From Salinicola socius (lineage in GTDB: Bacteria > Pseudomonadota > Gammaproteobacteria > Pseudomonadales > Halomonadaceae): a DNA stretch of 64,000 nt. The position numbers were made by a program, and so were the translations under genes. The notes below the pieces were generated by a model. The model was given only the letters and a program-made list of their open reading frames with translations. It made no database searches and was not told the DNA's origin. Each line of letters opens with the position of its first letter. Positions within the stretch are counted from its first letter, which is position 1. The stretch is taken from assembly GCF_001937195.1 (NCBI RefSeq), contig NZ_MSDO01000020.1, forward strand, positions 62,001 to 126,000. Reading direction: 5' to 3'. Shown in pieces: positions 27,062-37,822 of this stretch.

Positions 27062-27073
27062 CTTTTGGTTAAT

Positions 27074-28003
27074 CTACGGGTGCACGCAAGTATCGGTAGC
27101 GCTGAAGCGGACGAACGCCGCCTTGAGGTGTGAAATGAAATCGTGGGCCAGCTGCGAAAGCGGCTCGGTGCGCGGATAGACCAGGCTGACGATCAGCCGC
27201 TGTTCGACGGGCAGAGGCACCGCGGTCAAATGCTCGCTGTGAAACCCCTGCCAGGTGAATTCGTCGATCAGCGCGATGCCCGCACCCGCATTGGCCAGGG
27301 CGCAGGCATAGTGCGGGGAATCGACCTCGGTAGCTGGCCGCCACGGCTCACCGGCACTCTCGAATGCCGAACGGATATGTTGCCCGAACGGTGTTTCTGC
27401 GCCATAGCCGATCAGATCGTAGTGGCGGAGCTCGGGCAATTGCACCCTCGCGCGCGACGCCAACGGGTGATCGCTCGGACAAACGCAAACCATGCCCGCT
27501 CGATGCAGCGGGCTGGCTTCCAGGTTGGGATGATTGACCGGAAACAGCGAAATGCCCAGGTCGGCCTGACGATCGAGCAGTTGGTCGCGCAGCTGCGTAT
27601 GCCGCTGGCAATCGAGACTGACACGGACATCCTGCTCTGCCCGAAAGCTGGTGATCGCCCACGGCACTACCTGGTGGCCGAGACTCGAACTGGCCGCGAC
27701 GCGAACGACGCCGTGACGCCGCTGAGTCAGGTCGTGGAGCGTGTTGTTGACTCGCTGCACATCACGATAGACGTTCTCCACATCGCGAAATAACCGTCGA
27801 GCTTCCGGCGATGGGTAGAGCCGCCCCTTGATGCGCTCGAACAACGGAAAACCGATGCGCTGCTCGATGTGAGAGAGCATCCGACTGACCGCCGGTTGAG
27901 AGATCATCAACACGCGAGATGCGCCACTGATACTGCCGGTCGTCATGATCGCCCGGAAAACCTCGATCTGCCGCAAATTCAACGCCATTGCCGCCTCGCT
28001 CAT
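27074..28003 (-). CDS. LysR-family transcriptional regulator
   Basis: Protein of 309 aa. The N-terminal winged HTH is LNLRQIEVFRAIMTTGSISGASRVLMISQPAVSRMLSHIE in outline (about residues 8-47), ending in the family motif IEQRIGFPLFER. The C-terminal effector domain (about 95-295) has the two-lobed periplasmic-binding fold with LGISLFPV, VCVCPSDHPLA and GAGIALIDEF. It lies immediately upstream of, and co-oriented with, the D-amino-acid cluster, so it is the likely activator, with an N-acyl or free D-amino acid as effector (inferred). The start could be 28003 (GGTGGG upstream) or 27988 (GAGG upstream). Confidence 0.85.
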   Translation of the reverse strand: MSEAAMALNLRQIEVFRAIMTTGSISGASRVLMISQPAVSRMLSHIEQRIGFPLFERIKGRLYPSPEARRLFRDVENVYRDVQRVNNTLHDLTQRRHGVVRVAASSSLGHQVVPWAITSFRAEQDVRVSLDCQRHTQLRDQLLDRQADLGISLFPVNHPNLEASPLHRAGMVCVCPSDHPLASRARVQLPELRHYDLIGYGAETPFGQHIRSAFESAGEPWRPATEVDSPHYACALANAGAGIALIDEFTWQGFHSEHLTAVPLPVEQRLIVSLVYPRTEPLSQLAHDFISHLKAAFVRFSATDTCVHP

Positions 28004-28082
28004 CAAAGCCCACCGTGACATCGGCACAACCGATACCCATTCTTGGCCCCAGCTCGACATCCGCGACACGAACATCAAGTTC

Positions 28083-29399
28083 TCAATCGATCACCAGCTC
28101 GGGCCGGTTGAAAAATATCTTCAAGGCGCGGATCAGATAACCGGGATCACGGGTACCGGCCGTCTCGCGAATCGAATGCATGCCGAATTGCGGCACGCCC
28201 ACGTCGATGGTGGGCACGCCCAGCTCGGTGGCGGTAATCGGGCCGATGGTGCTGCCGCAGCCCATGTCCGCACGTGTCACGAACTGTTGCACGGGTACCT
28301 CGGCCTCACGGCAGATGTCGTGAAAGAGTGCCCCGGTAACGCTATTGGTAGCATAGCGCTGGCTGGCGTTGACCTTGATCACCGGCCCCGCGTTGAGTGA
28401 CGGGCCGTGGTTCGGATCGTGCTTGTCCGCGAAGTTGGGATGAACGGCATGAGCGTTATCGCAGGAGATCATCAGGGAGCGCTGAATCAGACGCACGAAG
28501 CCCTCGTCTCCCGGTTCGCCGAGTGCTGAATTCACGCGTCGCAGCACGTCGGCCAGGAACGGGCCCTGAGCGCCGCAGGCGCTGGCGCTACCGACTTCCT
28601 CGTGATCATTGGCGACGAAAAGCGCCCCCTGCTGACCGTCGGCCGCCAGCAGCGCCTCGACCCCGATGAAGCAGGAGAGCAGATTGTCGAGCCGGGCGCT
28701 GGCAAGCATTTCGCCGTGGATGCCAATCCGGGCCGGCGGCTGAACGTCGTAAAACCCCAGCTCGAAATCGACGATGTCCGCTACCTCGATCGCATGTTCG
28801 CGTTCGATCCACTGCTTGAGCAAGCGATCGAAATCCGGCGCGTCGCCGCCCTGCATCAGCAGCGGCGCCATCTGCGTCTGCGGATTGAGCGCACGCCCAT
28901 TGTTGGCTTCGCGATCCATATGGATCGCCAGGCTGGGAATGATCGCCACCGGCTCGGCCACGTTGAGCAGGACCCCCTGCAGGCCGCCATCGGCACGGCG
29001 AACGTGGACTCGTCCGGCGATCCCGAGATCGCGATCGAACCACGGCGACAGCAGCGCACCACCGTAGACCTGGACGCCAAGCTGTAGCCAGCCCTTGTTG
29101 ACGATCGCCGGCTGCGGTTTGAGGCGCAGCGCCGGACTATCCGTGTGGGCGCCGACCATGCGCATCGCATCGAGCGAGGTCGTCGGCAGCTGGAACGCGA
29201 TCAGGGCGCTATCGTTGCGCGTCACGTAATATTTTTCGCCCCGTGTTAACTTCCAGCTGTCAGTTTCCTTGAGCGGCCGATATCCTGCCGACTCGAGTTT
29301 CTCCGCGAGATTGGCGGTGGCGTGCCAAGGGGACGGCGAACGCTGGAGAAAATCGAGCAAGCGATCCTCGAGAGCCTTGTCGGCGGCGTGGTCTGACAT
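28083..29399 (-). CDS. apeB: M18-family aminopeptidase (aspartyl aminopeptidase type)
   Basis: Zinc aminopeptidase of 438 aa, releasing N-terminal Asp/Glu or other residues from peptides in the cytosol. MVGAHTDSPALRLKP holds the first metal His; NDHEEVGSASACGAQGP the Glu pair; ISCDNAHAVHPN is a family motif; ADMGCGSTIGPI is another. FGMHSIRE holds the last metal His. The length matches bacterial ApeB (about 425-435 aa). The ATG at 29399 has AGGAAA just upstream. It is separated by 79 bp from lysR and points the same way. Its peptide substrates could feed the adjacent acidic or D-amino-acid pathway, but this is only proximity. Confidence 0.9.
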   Translation of the reverse strand: MSDHAADKALEDRLLDFLQRSPSPWHATANLAEKLESAGYRPLKETDSWKLTRGEKYYVTRNDSALIAFQLPTTSLDAMRMVGAHTDSPALRLKPQPAIVNKGWLQLGVQVYGGALLSPWFDRDLGIAGRVHVRRADGGLQGVLLNVAEPVAIIPSLAIHMDREANNGRALNPQTQMAPLLMQGGDAPDFDRLLKQWIEREHAIEVADIVDFELGFYDVQPPARIGIHGEMLASARLDNLLSCFIGVEALLAADGQQGALFVANDHEEVGSASACGAQGPFLADVLRRVNSALGEPGDEGFVRLIQRSLMISCDNAHAVHPNFADKHDPNHGPSLNAGPVIKVNASQRYATNSVTGALFHDICREAEVPVQQFVTRADMGCGSTIGPITATELGVPTIDVGVPQFGMHSIRETAGTRDPGYLIRALKIFFNRPELVID

Positions 29400-29439
29400 G
29401 GGTTTCCTCGGATGTCGATCTGTAGTCATGTGAACTGAC

Positions 29440-29448
29440 TGCTACAAT
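29440..29448 (+). promoter_or_regulatory. possible extended -10 for prc
   Basis: TGC-TACAAT is an extended -10 element about 85 bp before the prc start, in the divergent gap with apeB. No -35 is evident. Confidence 0.4.
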
Positions 29449-29532
29449 AAGCCCCGGACCTGAAAAAGATTCATGGATCCGGTGGTCTTCTAGGGAATAG
29501 AGAGTGTACAGGAAACCGGGAGTGCTTCATTG

Positions 29533-31704
29533 ATGACCCTGACTGTCGCCGCTCGGCACGCGGCCATGTGTTTGCTACTGCTGGCATGGAGCGTCACGGC
29601 GCTAGCCGGTCCCACCCCAACGGACGATCAGCGTCAGGCGACGAGCGAAGTCGCCGAGTCACTGCAGTACGGCTCCTATTCGGGAGTCGACCTCGACGAC
29701 GACTGGTCGAAGCGCGCCTTTCAGCGGCTGTTGGACGTGCTGGACGATCAACGCGCCTACCTTCTGCAGCGGGACGTCGACAATTTCAGCGAGCTTGAGA
29801 CGTCACTGGACGATGCCGTCAAGGCGGGTGATCTCGACCGCGTCTATGCATTCTATTCACGCTATCAGGATCGGGTGGAATCGCGACTTCAATGGCTGGT
29901 AGACAAGGTCGATCAGGGCATCGACTACGACTACACCAGCAACGAGCGCCTGGCCCTCGATCGTGAGGACTCGCCCTGGGCGGGCAGCGAGAGCTCGCTC
30001 GACGAGCTGTGGAGCAAGCGGCTGGAGAACGCCGCACTGACGCTCTCCTTGAGCGATCAATCCCCGGCCGAAATCCAGAAGACGCTGCATGACCGCTATG
30101 CCAACCAGCTCAATCGCGTCCGTCAGACCAACGCCGAAGACGTTCTGGTGCTGCTGATGGCGGCGGTCACCGGCACCGTCGATCCGCATACCGAGTACTT
30201 CTCTCCCCAGCAGAGCGAGTCTTTCGATATCCAGATGCGCCTGTCGCTGGAAGGCATCGGTGCGCTGCTGCAGAGCGATGGCGAGTACGTCAAGGTTTCG
30301 AGCCTGGTCCCTGGCGGACCCGCCGACAAGGCCGGCGTGCTGCAACCGGCGGATCGTATCGTCGCCGTGGGCCAGAACGAAAATGGCGACATGGTCAATG
30401 TGGTCGGCATGCGCCTCGATGAAGTGGTCGATCTGATCCGCGGTCCGAAAGGCTCGACGGTGCGACTCGACATCATTCCGGCCAAGGCCGTCGACGTGAC
30501 CCGTACGCATACCATCAGAATCACGCGGGATACCGTCAAGCTCGAGGACCAGGCCGCTCACAGCCGGGTCGAGAACGTTCAGCGCGACGGCAAGACGCAC
30601 AAGATCGGGATCATTACCGTGCCGGCATTCTACGTCGATTTCGATGCCTGGCAGGCCGGTGAGTCCGATTATCGCAGCACCACCCGCGACGTGGCCAAGG
30701 AGATCGACAAGCTCAAGGCGCAGGGCGTCGAAGGCATCGTGCTCGATCTGCGCAATGATGGCGGCGGCGCGCTGCAGGAAGCCAATTCCATGATCGGCCT
30801 GTTCATCGATCGGGGGCCCACGGTACAGGTTCGCGACGCTCAGGGACGCATCAATCTCTATGGCGATACCGACGCCGGGGTGGCCTACGACGGCCCCCTC
30901 GCGGTACTGGTCAATCGGCTTTCCGCTTCCGCTTCCGAGATCTTCGCCGGCGCGATTCAGGACTACGGTCGCGGCCTGATCATCGGCAGCCGAACGTTCG
31001 GCAAGGGGACCGTCCAGACGCTGAGCGACCTGAGCCATGGCCAGATCAAGTTGACCCGGGCCAAGTTCTACCGGATTTCCGGCGAGAGCACCCAGCATCG
31101 CGGTGTCGAGCCCGACATTCTCTATCCCAGTCTGATCGACCCGGACGAGATCGGCGAAAGCGCACTCGACAACGCCCTACCCTGGGATCGCGTTCGACCG
31201 GTGCAGTATCGTCTCTACGGCGAACCGTGGCGCTATCTCGAAGCGCTTCAGGATCGTCATGAGCAGCGCATCGCCAGTGACCCGGATTTCGTCTACCTGG
31301 AAAAACAGGCGCAACTGAGCAAGCGGCTACGCGATCAGCAGACCAGCATCAGTCTCAACAAGGCACAGCGTCAGCGCGAGATGGATGCTCAGGAAACCGA
31401 GCAGCTGGCGCTCGAGAATCAGCGGCGGAAAGCGCTGGGTATGGAGCCCCTCGATCATTGGACCGATGCTCGAGATCAGGACGATGACGGCGCGAGTGAA
31501 GCGGGTCAGACCAGCGACGACGCCAAGACCGAAAGCCGTGACCAAAGGGACGGTAATGGTCGAAAGGACGGTGCTGGCCAGAAGAGCGACAGCGGTGACG
31601 ACGAAGCCGTCGATTCCGACGATGCCAAGCCCATCGATCGGGCCGAACTGCAGGAAACGTCCCAGATCCTGCTGGACTATGTGCAACTGAAGTCCGCCAG
31701 CTGA
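29533..31704 (+). CDS. prc: tail-specific carboxy-terminal protease Prc
   Basis: Periplasmic serine protease of 723 aa with a Ser/Lys dyad. It degrades proteins from their C-termini and processes or turns over cell-wall enzymes. The signal peptide spans about 1-25 (hydrophobic core CLLLLAWSVTALA). The PDZ domain lies at about 240-330 (GIGALLQSDGEYVKVSSL, GPADKAGVLQPADRIV). The catalytic domain has LRNDGGGALQEA, LSASASEIFAGAIQDYGRG (nucleophile Ser) and TFGKGTVQ (general-base Lys), nearly identical to E. coli Prc. The C-terminal part (about 590-724) is highly charged, with a low-complexity Asp/Ser/Lys stretch. The ATG at 29533 was chosen over a TTG one codon before. Confidence 0.95.
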   Translation: MTLTVAARHAAMCLLLLAWSVTALAGPTPTDDQRQATSEVAESLQYGSYSGVDLDDDWSKRAFQRLLDVLDDQRAYLLQRDVDNFSELETSLDDAVKAGDLDRVYAFYSRYQDRVESRLQWLVDKVDQGIDYDYTSNERLALDREDSPWAGSESSLDELWSKRLENAALTLSLSDQSPAEIQKTLHDRYANQLNRVRQTNAEDVLVLLMAAVTGTVDPHTEYFSPQQSESFDIQMRLSLEGIGALLQSDGEYVKVSSLVPGGPADKAGVLQPADRIVAVGQNENGDMVNVVGMRLDEVVDLIRGPKGSTVRLDIIPAKAVDVTRTHTIRITRDTVKLEDQAAHSRVENVQRDGKTHKIGIITVPAFYVDFDAWQAGESDYRSTTRDVAKEIDKLKAQGVEGIVLDLRNDGGGALQEANSMIGLFIDRGPTVQVRDAQGRINLYGDTDAGVAYDGPLAVLVNRLSASASEIFAGAIQDYGRGLIIGSRTFGKGTVQTLSDLSHGQIKLTRAKFYRISGESTQHRGVEPDILYPSLIDPDEIGESALDNALPWDRVRPVQYRLYGEPWRYLEALQDRHEQRIASDPDFVYLEKQAQLSKRLRDQQTSISLNKAQRQREMDAQETEQLALENQRRKALGMEPLDHWTDARDQDDDGASEAGQTSDDAKTESRDQRDGNGRKDGAGQKSDSGDDEAVDSDDAKPIDRAELQETSQILLDYVQLKSAS

Positions 31705-31780
31705 TCCATCGCGCCCCGGTCCGGAACCCATGAGGACCGAGGCGCGAGACTGGAGCCTGCGACATCTCCCCTCCCGGTGC

Positions 31781-31855
31781 TGTCGACCCATGAGCTGTCG
31801 ACCCGTGAACCGTCGACCCGTGAACCGTCGCATCATGAACTATCCAGCCATGAGC
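31781..31855 (+). repeat. five degenerate 15-bp tandem repeats after prc
   Basis: Units TGTCGACCCATGAGC, TGTCGACCCGTGAAC, CGTCGACCCGTGAAC, CGTCGCATCATGAAC and TATCCAGCCATGAGC run end to end. They lie between the prc stop and its terminator and encode nothing recognisable. Confidence 0.85.
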
Positions 31856-31874
31856 GACCGAATCACGAAACATG

Positions 31875-31905
31875 AAGGGCCTCGCAAATCGCGAGGCCCT
31901 TTTTT
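31875..31905 (+). terminator. rho-independent terminator of prc
   Basis: AAGGGCCTCGC (31875-31885) pairs with GCGAGGCCCTT (31891-31901), loop AAATC, followed by a T-run. It is strong and perfectly paired, 170 bp beyond the prc stop. Confidence 0.92.
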
Positions 31906-31997
31906 GTCGGCCTTTTGTCAATCGACGGATTGCATTGCCCTCGACGCATCGCATCCTGGGGCTATCGGTGTTCAGAAAATCGCTTATCGGTCGTTGA

Positions 31998-33827
<1,830 letters not shown>

Positions 33828-34214
33828 GAAGCTTCATCTTCCCGGCACGACTTAAACCACCGCCAGATTCACCAAAACGCGCCATGGCAGCGGAGCCAGG
33901 GCGCCTTATAGTCGAATCGTGTCCACCCCGGGGCCGGGCGGCGTGCTGTCCGCTCATGGTCGACGTGTCGACCTCGCCAAGCTTCGAGCCATCAGTTCCG
34001 AGCTATCAGCGTCTCGAGTCATCGATGTGTCGACCCTCAAGGCACTCGATCCCTTGACGACCCGATGCCACCCCCGAATCCGTGGTTCCCTCCGGGAAGG
34101 ACATTGAAGCGTTTTCCCCACAACGATGTCGACGACAGCCGATTCCTGAATGCCTTTCTCTTCATGCAGGAAGAATCGCCGCTGGAGAGATCGACGCAGT
34201 AAGGGATCGACACG
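33828..34214. other. intergenic between ligB and KpsS-like gene
   Basis: 387 bp without a supportable gene. It contains the inverted repeat GGTCGAC/GTCGACC at 33958-33973 and a quasi-periodic CGAG(C/T)(C/T)ATC motif at 33985, 33999 and 34015. The KpsS-like gene has AAGGGA before its ATG. Confidence 0.45.
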
Positions 34215-35465
34215 ATGTTTCCGGCCAGGCGAGCTTTCCTGTTCCTGCAAGGCCCCCGCTCCCCGTTCTTCAATCAGCTCGGGCAGCGGCTCACCGATGA
34301 TGGCCACAAGGTCGTCAAGGTCAATTTCAGCACCGGCGATCAAGCCATCTGGCACGGGAAACTGACGGAGACCTTTCGTGACCCGTGGCCCATGCTGGGG
34401 GAGTTCATTGTCGAGCTGTGGCGCCGTCACGAGATTACCGATCAGGTCGCCTTCGACGACTGCCGCCTCGCCCACAGAGCCGTGATCCCCGTTGCCCGCC
34501 GGCGCGGGATACGTAGCCACGTTCTGGAGGCAGGCTATCTCCACCCCCATTGGGTCACGCTGGAACGTGAGGGCGCCAACGGTTATTCACTGCTTCCGCG
34601 GGATCCGGAGTGGTATCACAGTGTCGGCCCGACCATTCCCCACGCTCTGCCGCCCCGCCCCTTTCGCCAGACGTTTACCACTCGCGCCGCGCATGATGTC
34701 GGCTATCACCTGGCACAGCTCGTCAATCCAGTGATGTTCTGGCAGACCCGCGGCCATGCCAGGCTGCCCGGGGCCAGCCACTCACCCGGCACTTTCAGGC
34801 AGCTCGTGGCGCTGAATCGACGCCGATCCCTGGAGCGTTGCCGAAAGCTGATCGGCGAAGGCGGACCGTTCTATCTTTTCCCGCTGCAGCCCGCCGAGGA
34901 CCCGCGGATTCGATGGCACTCGTCCCTTGCCGACCGCTGGGAAGCGCTGGAGCGCGTCATCCGATCCTTCGCTTGCTTTGCCCCGGGACGTGCGCGGCTG
35001 GTCGTCATCGACCGCGCAGGCGACCTCTCGTCGGGCGATGCGCGACGCCTTCGGGGTCTGGCCCGGGAAACCGAGATTGGCGACCGGCTGATCGTCATGC
35101 CGGGAGGCGATCTGAACCGGCTGATCGAGCACGCGTCGGGCCTGGTCACGATCAACGGCAGCGAAGGCCTCATGGCGATCGAGAGCGAGTGCCCGACTGT
35201 GGTGCTCGGCCAGGCCATCTATCGCATGCCCGGGCTCATCTCACCCAGCTCGCTGGATGACTTCTGGCGCCACCCCATCAGCCCCGACAGGCGGTTGTTT
35301 CGAAGCTTTGCCAAAGTGCTCACCCACGCCACCCAGATCAACGGCGGGTTCTTCAGTCGGGAAGGCATCGATCTCGCCGTGGTCAACGCAGTGTCGCATC
35401 TGACCGATAACGTCTCCCCGATCGAGCGACTGCTGTGGGATTCCCGTCTCCCGGTCGCCTCCTGA
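34215..35465 (+). CDS. KpsS-like capsule polysaccharide Kdo-transferase homologue
   Basis: Protein of 416 aa of the capsule-synthesis KpsS family. FLFLQGPRSPFFNQLGQRLTDDGHKVVKVNF resembles, position by position, the N-terminus of the second KpsS gene starting at 63781. SHVLEAGYLHPHWVTLEREG and the C-terminal VTINGSEGLMAIESECPTVVLGQAIYRMPGL are the GT99/GT107-type nucleotide-sugar binding region. KpsS-type enzymes add the first beta-Kdo to phosphatidylglycerol at the inner membrane. With a kpsC-kpsS pair at the right edge, this copy may add a different linker residue or be redundant. It is convergent with the glycosyltransferase gene at 35678-36628. Confidence 0.82.
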   Translation: MFPARRAFLFLQGPRSPFFNQLGQRLTDDGHKVVKVNFSTGDQAIWHGKLTETFRDPWPMLGEFIVELWRRHEITDQVAFDDCRLAHRAVIPVARRRGIRSHVLEAGYLHPHWVTLEREGANGYSLLPRDPEWYHSVGPTIPHALPPRPFRQTFTTRAAHDVGYHLAQLVNPVMFWQTRGHARLPGASHSPGTFRQLVALNRRRSLERCRKLIGEGGPFYLFPLQPAEDPRIRWHSSLADRWEALERVIRSFACFAPGRARLVVIDRAGDLSSGDARRLRGLARETEIGDRLIVMPGGDLNRLIEHASGLVTINGSEGLMAIESECPTVVLGQAIYRMPGLISPSSLDDFWRHPISPDRRLFRSFAKVLTHATQINGGFFSREGIDLAVVNAVSHLTDNVSPIERLLWDSRLPVAS

Positions 35466-35560
35466 CGTCGCCGATACGTTCGAATCGATTCCGCTCGAAC
35501 AGACGGCTCGGCTAGCCCCATCGGATAGACCAAGCAGATAGACCATTCAACGCCCCCTGC

Positions 35561-35606
35561 CAACGACAAGCGGCCAGGTGAATGCCACCCGGCCGCCTGG
35601 TCGTTG
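35561..35606. terminator. hairpin between convergent genes
   Basis: CAACGAC (35561-35567) pairs with GTCGTTG (35600-35606), enclosing a second stem AGCGGCC/GGCCGCC around a GGTG/CACC tip. It sits between converging gene ends (35465 and 35678) and could stop or stabilise both transcripts. No T-tract, so its terminator role is tentative. Confidence 0.5.
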
Positions 35607-35677
35607 CCAGCGCTCTCCTTTCGATCACGACTTGCGTGCCGATATCCACTCGGGTATCGGCCCTGTCGATGCGAGGC

Positions 35678-36628
35678 CTACTGATTGGCCGACAGCAACG
35701 CTCGTCCGATATCGATACGAGGCTTCACCATCAACTTGGTGAATGCCATCAACACCATCTCTTCGATGGCCGGGCCCATATCCTGCTTGAGCGCTTCATA
35801 ACTCGGGTAGGTCGGTTCGGGGGCAATGCACATCTCGAAAAAATGCTGCCGATTGATGTGCGGGTTATCGATGAAGAACTGGCTCAGGCGATTGTGCTTC
35901 TCCTGCTTCGCAGCGCTGGAAACGTAGTTGCCGATCCGGGCGAAAAACTGCTCCACGCTGCGCAGCGGCAAGTGATAGATGCAGGCCTCCCACTCCCGGG
36001 CGAAGTCCATGAGTTCGGATTCCGGTTCCAGCACGGTGCCATCCTGCTTGGCCATCAGCCAGTGATAGCCCATATGCAGCCGATGAGACTGGCGATAGAC
36101 GAAAAGCGCCTTGGTATCCGACGCCTGTTCACCCAGCGACCAGTACTCGGCGTCCAGCAACTTGCCTTCGAGATCTTCCTGATAGGCAATGCGCTCCTTG
36201 CAGATCACGTTGATCCACGGCAGTCGGAAGTAGAAGCGCTTCAGGTTCTCCTCTCCCGGGAAGCGCTGGGCGAACGCCGCGTAGAAATCCTTGATCGTAT
36301 GGCCCTTCCGGAACGTCAGGAACTCGTCCGCGTCGAATCCGTAGACGACGTTGTAGCAGTCTTTCTTCAGATAGAGCTCGAGCGCCCCGTTGATATAGTC
36401 GGCCTTGCGTCTGGAAAAGCCCTGCTCGTCCTCGATCTCGACGAAAGCGACCTCCTTCTCGGGATAGCGTTCTCGCAGTTCGGCGACGCAATCCCGCAGA
36501 AAATCGTGCTCGATGTGGCTGATCAGGATGAGCCGGTCGAACCCCAGACGCAGATGATGCAGGCACGAGGCGAAGACGACATCCTCTTCTCCCCTGACCA
36601 TGGTGATGGCGGTAAATTCAAGTTTCAT
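35678..36628 (-). CDS. glycosyltransferase family 2/92-like protein
   Basis: Protein of 316 aa, GT-A type of the Glyco_tranf_2_4/GT92-like group. FTAITMVRGEEDVVFASCLHHLRLGFDRLILISH is the donor-binding start, YGFDADEFLTF holds the DxD metal site (about residue 106), and HMGYHW and CIYHLPLRSVEQF follow. The protein at 42022-43020 is a clear paralogue with the same motif order. The substrate is unknown; a capsule repeat-unit residue is likely. The ATG at 36628 has AGGAAA 8 nt upstream. Last gene of the minus-strand assembly block. Confidence 0.78.
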   Translation of the reverse strand: MKLEFTAITMVRGEEDVVFASCLHHLRLGFDRLILISHIEHDFLRDCVAELRERYPEKEVAFVEIEDEQGFSRRKADYINGALELYLKKDCYNVVYGFDADEFLTFRKGHTIKDFYAAFAQRFPGEENLKRFYFRLPWINVICKERIAYQEDLEGKLLDAEYWSLGEQASDTKALFVYRQSHRLHMGYHWLMAKQDGTVLEPESELMDFAREWEACIYHLPLRSVEQFFARIGNYVSSAAKQEKHNRLSQFFIDNPHINRQHFFEMCIAPEPTYPSYEALKQDMGPAIEEMVLMAFTKLMVKPRIDIGRALLSANQ

Positions 36629-36749
36629 CGTGAAGTTTCCTGTCAACGTTAAAGGTTCTTGTCGCCGTCGCGGCGACGTAGATCGGGAACATTTGCCATC
36701 ATCATCCCTGCGAGATCAGGCTCGCGGCATTCGTCTCGCCGTCGCGGTT

Positions 36750-37778
36750 TCAGCGCCTGACCCACCAGAAGGCGCGCGCCTTTTCCGGGTTACCGATATC
36801 GAGCGCCTTGCGAGCCGCATTCTGAGCCATGAGCCGCGCGGCCGCCGGATCGTCGATCAACTGCTGCATCGCCGAACGCCAGGCTTCCGGCGTATCCTCG
36901 ACCAGCAGACCGTCTTCCCCCTGCGAGACGATTTCCCGATAGGGCGAGCGCGCGCTGTATAGCCCCACGCTTCCCATCGCCGCGTTGTCCAGGAACTTGA
37001 TATAGGTCTTGCCGGCATTGAACGGGGTATCGCGCATCGGCGTCAGACTGATATGCATGCGCTGCCGGTCGCGATAGCGCTGGAAGGCCCGCCAGCCCAG
37101 AGGCTTGGGGGTACGGACCCGCTGCAACCCTCGCAGCGAGACCGGCGAAAATCCCCCCAGCATGATCTCGAACGTCAGCGCCTTGTTGCGCTCGTGGATA
37201 TCGACCAGCGCCGGCGTGATGTTCTCGAGATCGGCCAGATGCGCCCGCGAGCCGTGAAATCCGACCCGCGGTGCCAGCATCGAAAAGTGATCGTGGTTCG
37301 GCATCGGCGCGATCAATGAAGGCGCCAGTAGCGAGACCGAATCGTGACGACGGCTGAAGTGCTTCGCCAGCGGTTCGCAACAGGCAATCACCTCGTCGGC
37401 AATCGCCAGCAAGCGCGGCTGCAGGTGTGACGCCACGTGCGACATCCGGCGCCGATAGGTCTCCGGCAGCTGTTCGTCCAGGGCAGCGGCATCGATGTCG
37501 TCATCGATCAGATAGCGAATGGTGGCCACGCGATGACGGTTGTCTTCCAGCCACGAGATCCAGGCGCCGTTGAGCGATCTGCAGACGAGGACGTGGGCAT
37601 TGCGAAGCTCGCCTACCAGCCACGGCATGCACATCACCGGCAGTCGCCAGTAGCTGGTGTCGATACGCTTGACCTCGATGCCACGTGATTGCAGCCACGG
37701 TGCCACCGATTTCAGGAAGTAGATATCTTCGGTCGGGCAGGTTCCATCACTCAAAACCACCCAGCGCGGATAGTTCAT
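36750..37778 (-). CDS. putative glycosyltransferase (GT-B type)
   Basis: Protein of 342 aa. The N-terminus WVVLSDGTCPTEDIYFLKSVAPWLQSRG and C-terminus DNAAMGSVGLYSARSPYREIVSQGEDGLLVEDTPEAWRSAMQQLIDDP match the end of a GT4-like fold. The Glu-containing nucleotide-sugar motif is present in weak form (REIVSQGEDGLLV). RVGFHGSRAHLADLENI is the domain junction seen in cell-surface polysaccharide GT-B enzymes. The donor sugar is unknown. The ATG at 37778 has AGGGG 8 nt upstream. The gap to the upstream double GT gene is 44 bp. Confidence 0.7.
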   Translation of the reverse strand: MNYPRWVVLSDGTCPTEDIYFLKSVAPWLQSRGIEVKRIDTSYWRLPVMCMPWLVGELRNAHVLVCRSLNGAWISWLEDNRHRVATIRYLIDDDIDAAALDEQLPETYRRRMSHVASHLQPRLLAIADEVIACCEPLAKHFSRRHDSVSLLAPSLIAPMPNHDHFSMLAPRVGFHGSRAHLADLENITPALVDIHERNKALTFEIMLGGFSPVSLRGLQRVRTPKPLGWRAFQRYRDRQRMHISLTPMRDTPFNAGKTYIKFLDNAAMGSVGLYSARSPYREIVSQGEDGLLVEDTPEAWRSAMQQLIDDPAAARLMAQNAARKALDIGNPEKARAFWWVRR

Positions 37779-37822
37779 GATCAGTCCCCTCGTAGGCTGG
37801 ATTTCATTCTTTCCACCGCGAC

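Noticed and set aside
31781-31855. CRISPR array
   Set aside because: Repeats are contiguous and degenerate, 15 bp, without spacers; no cas genes. The same applies to the other tandem arrays.
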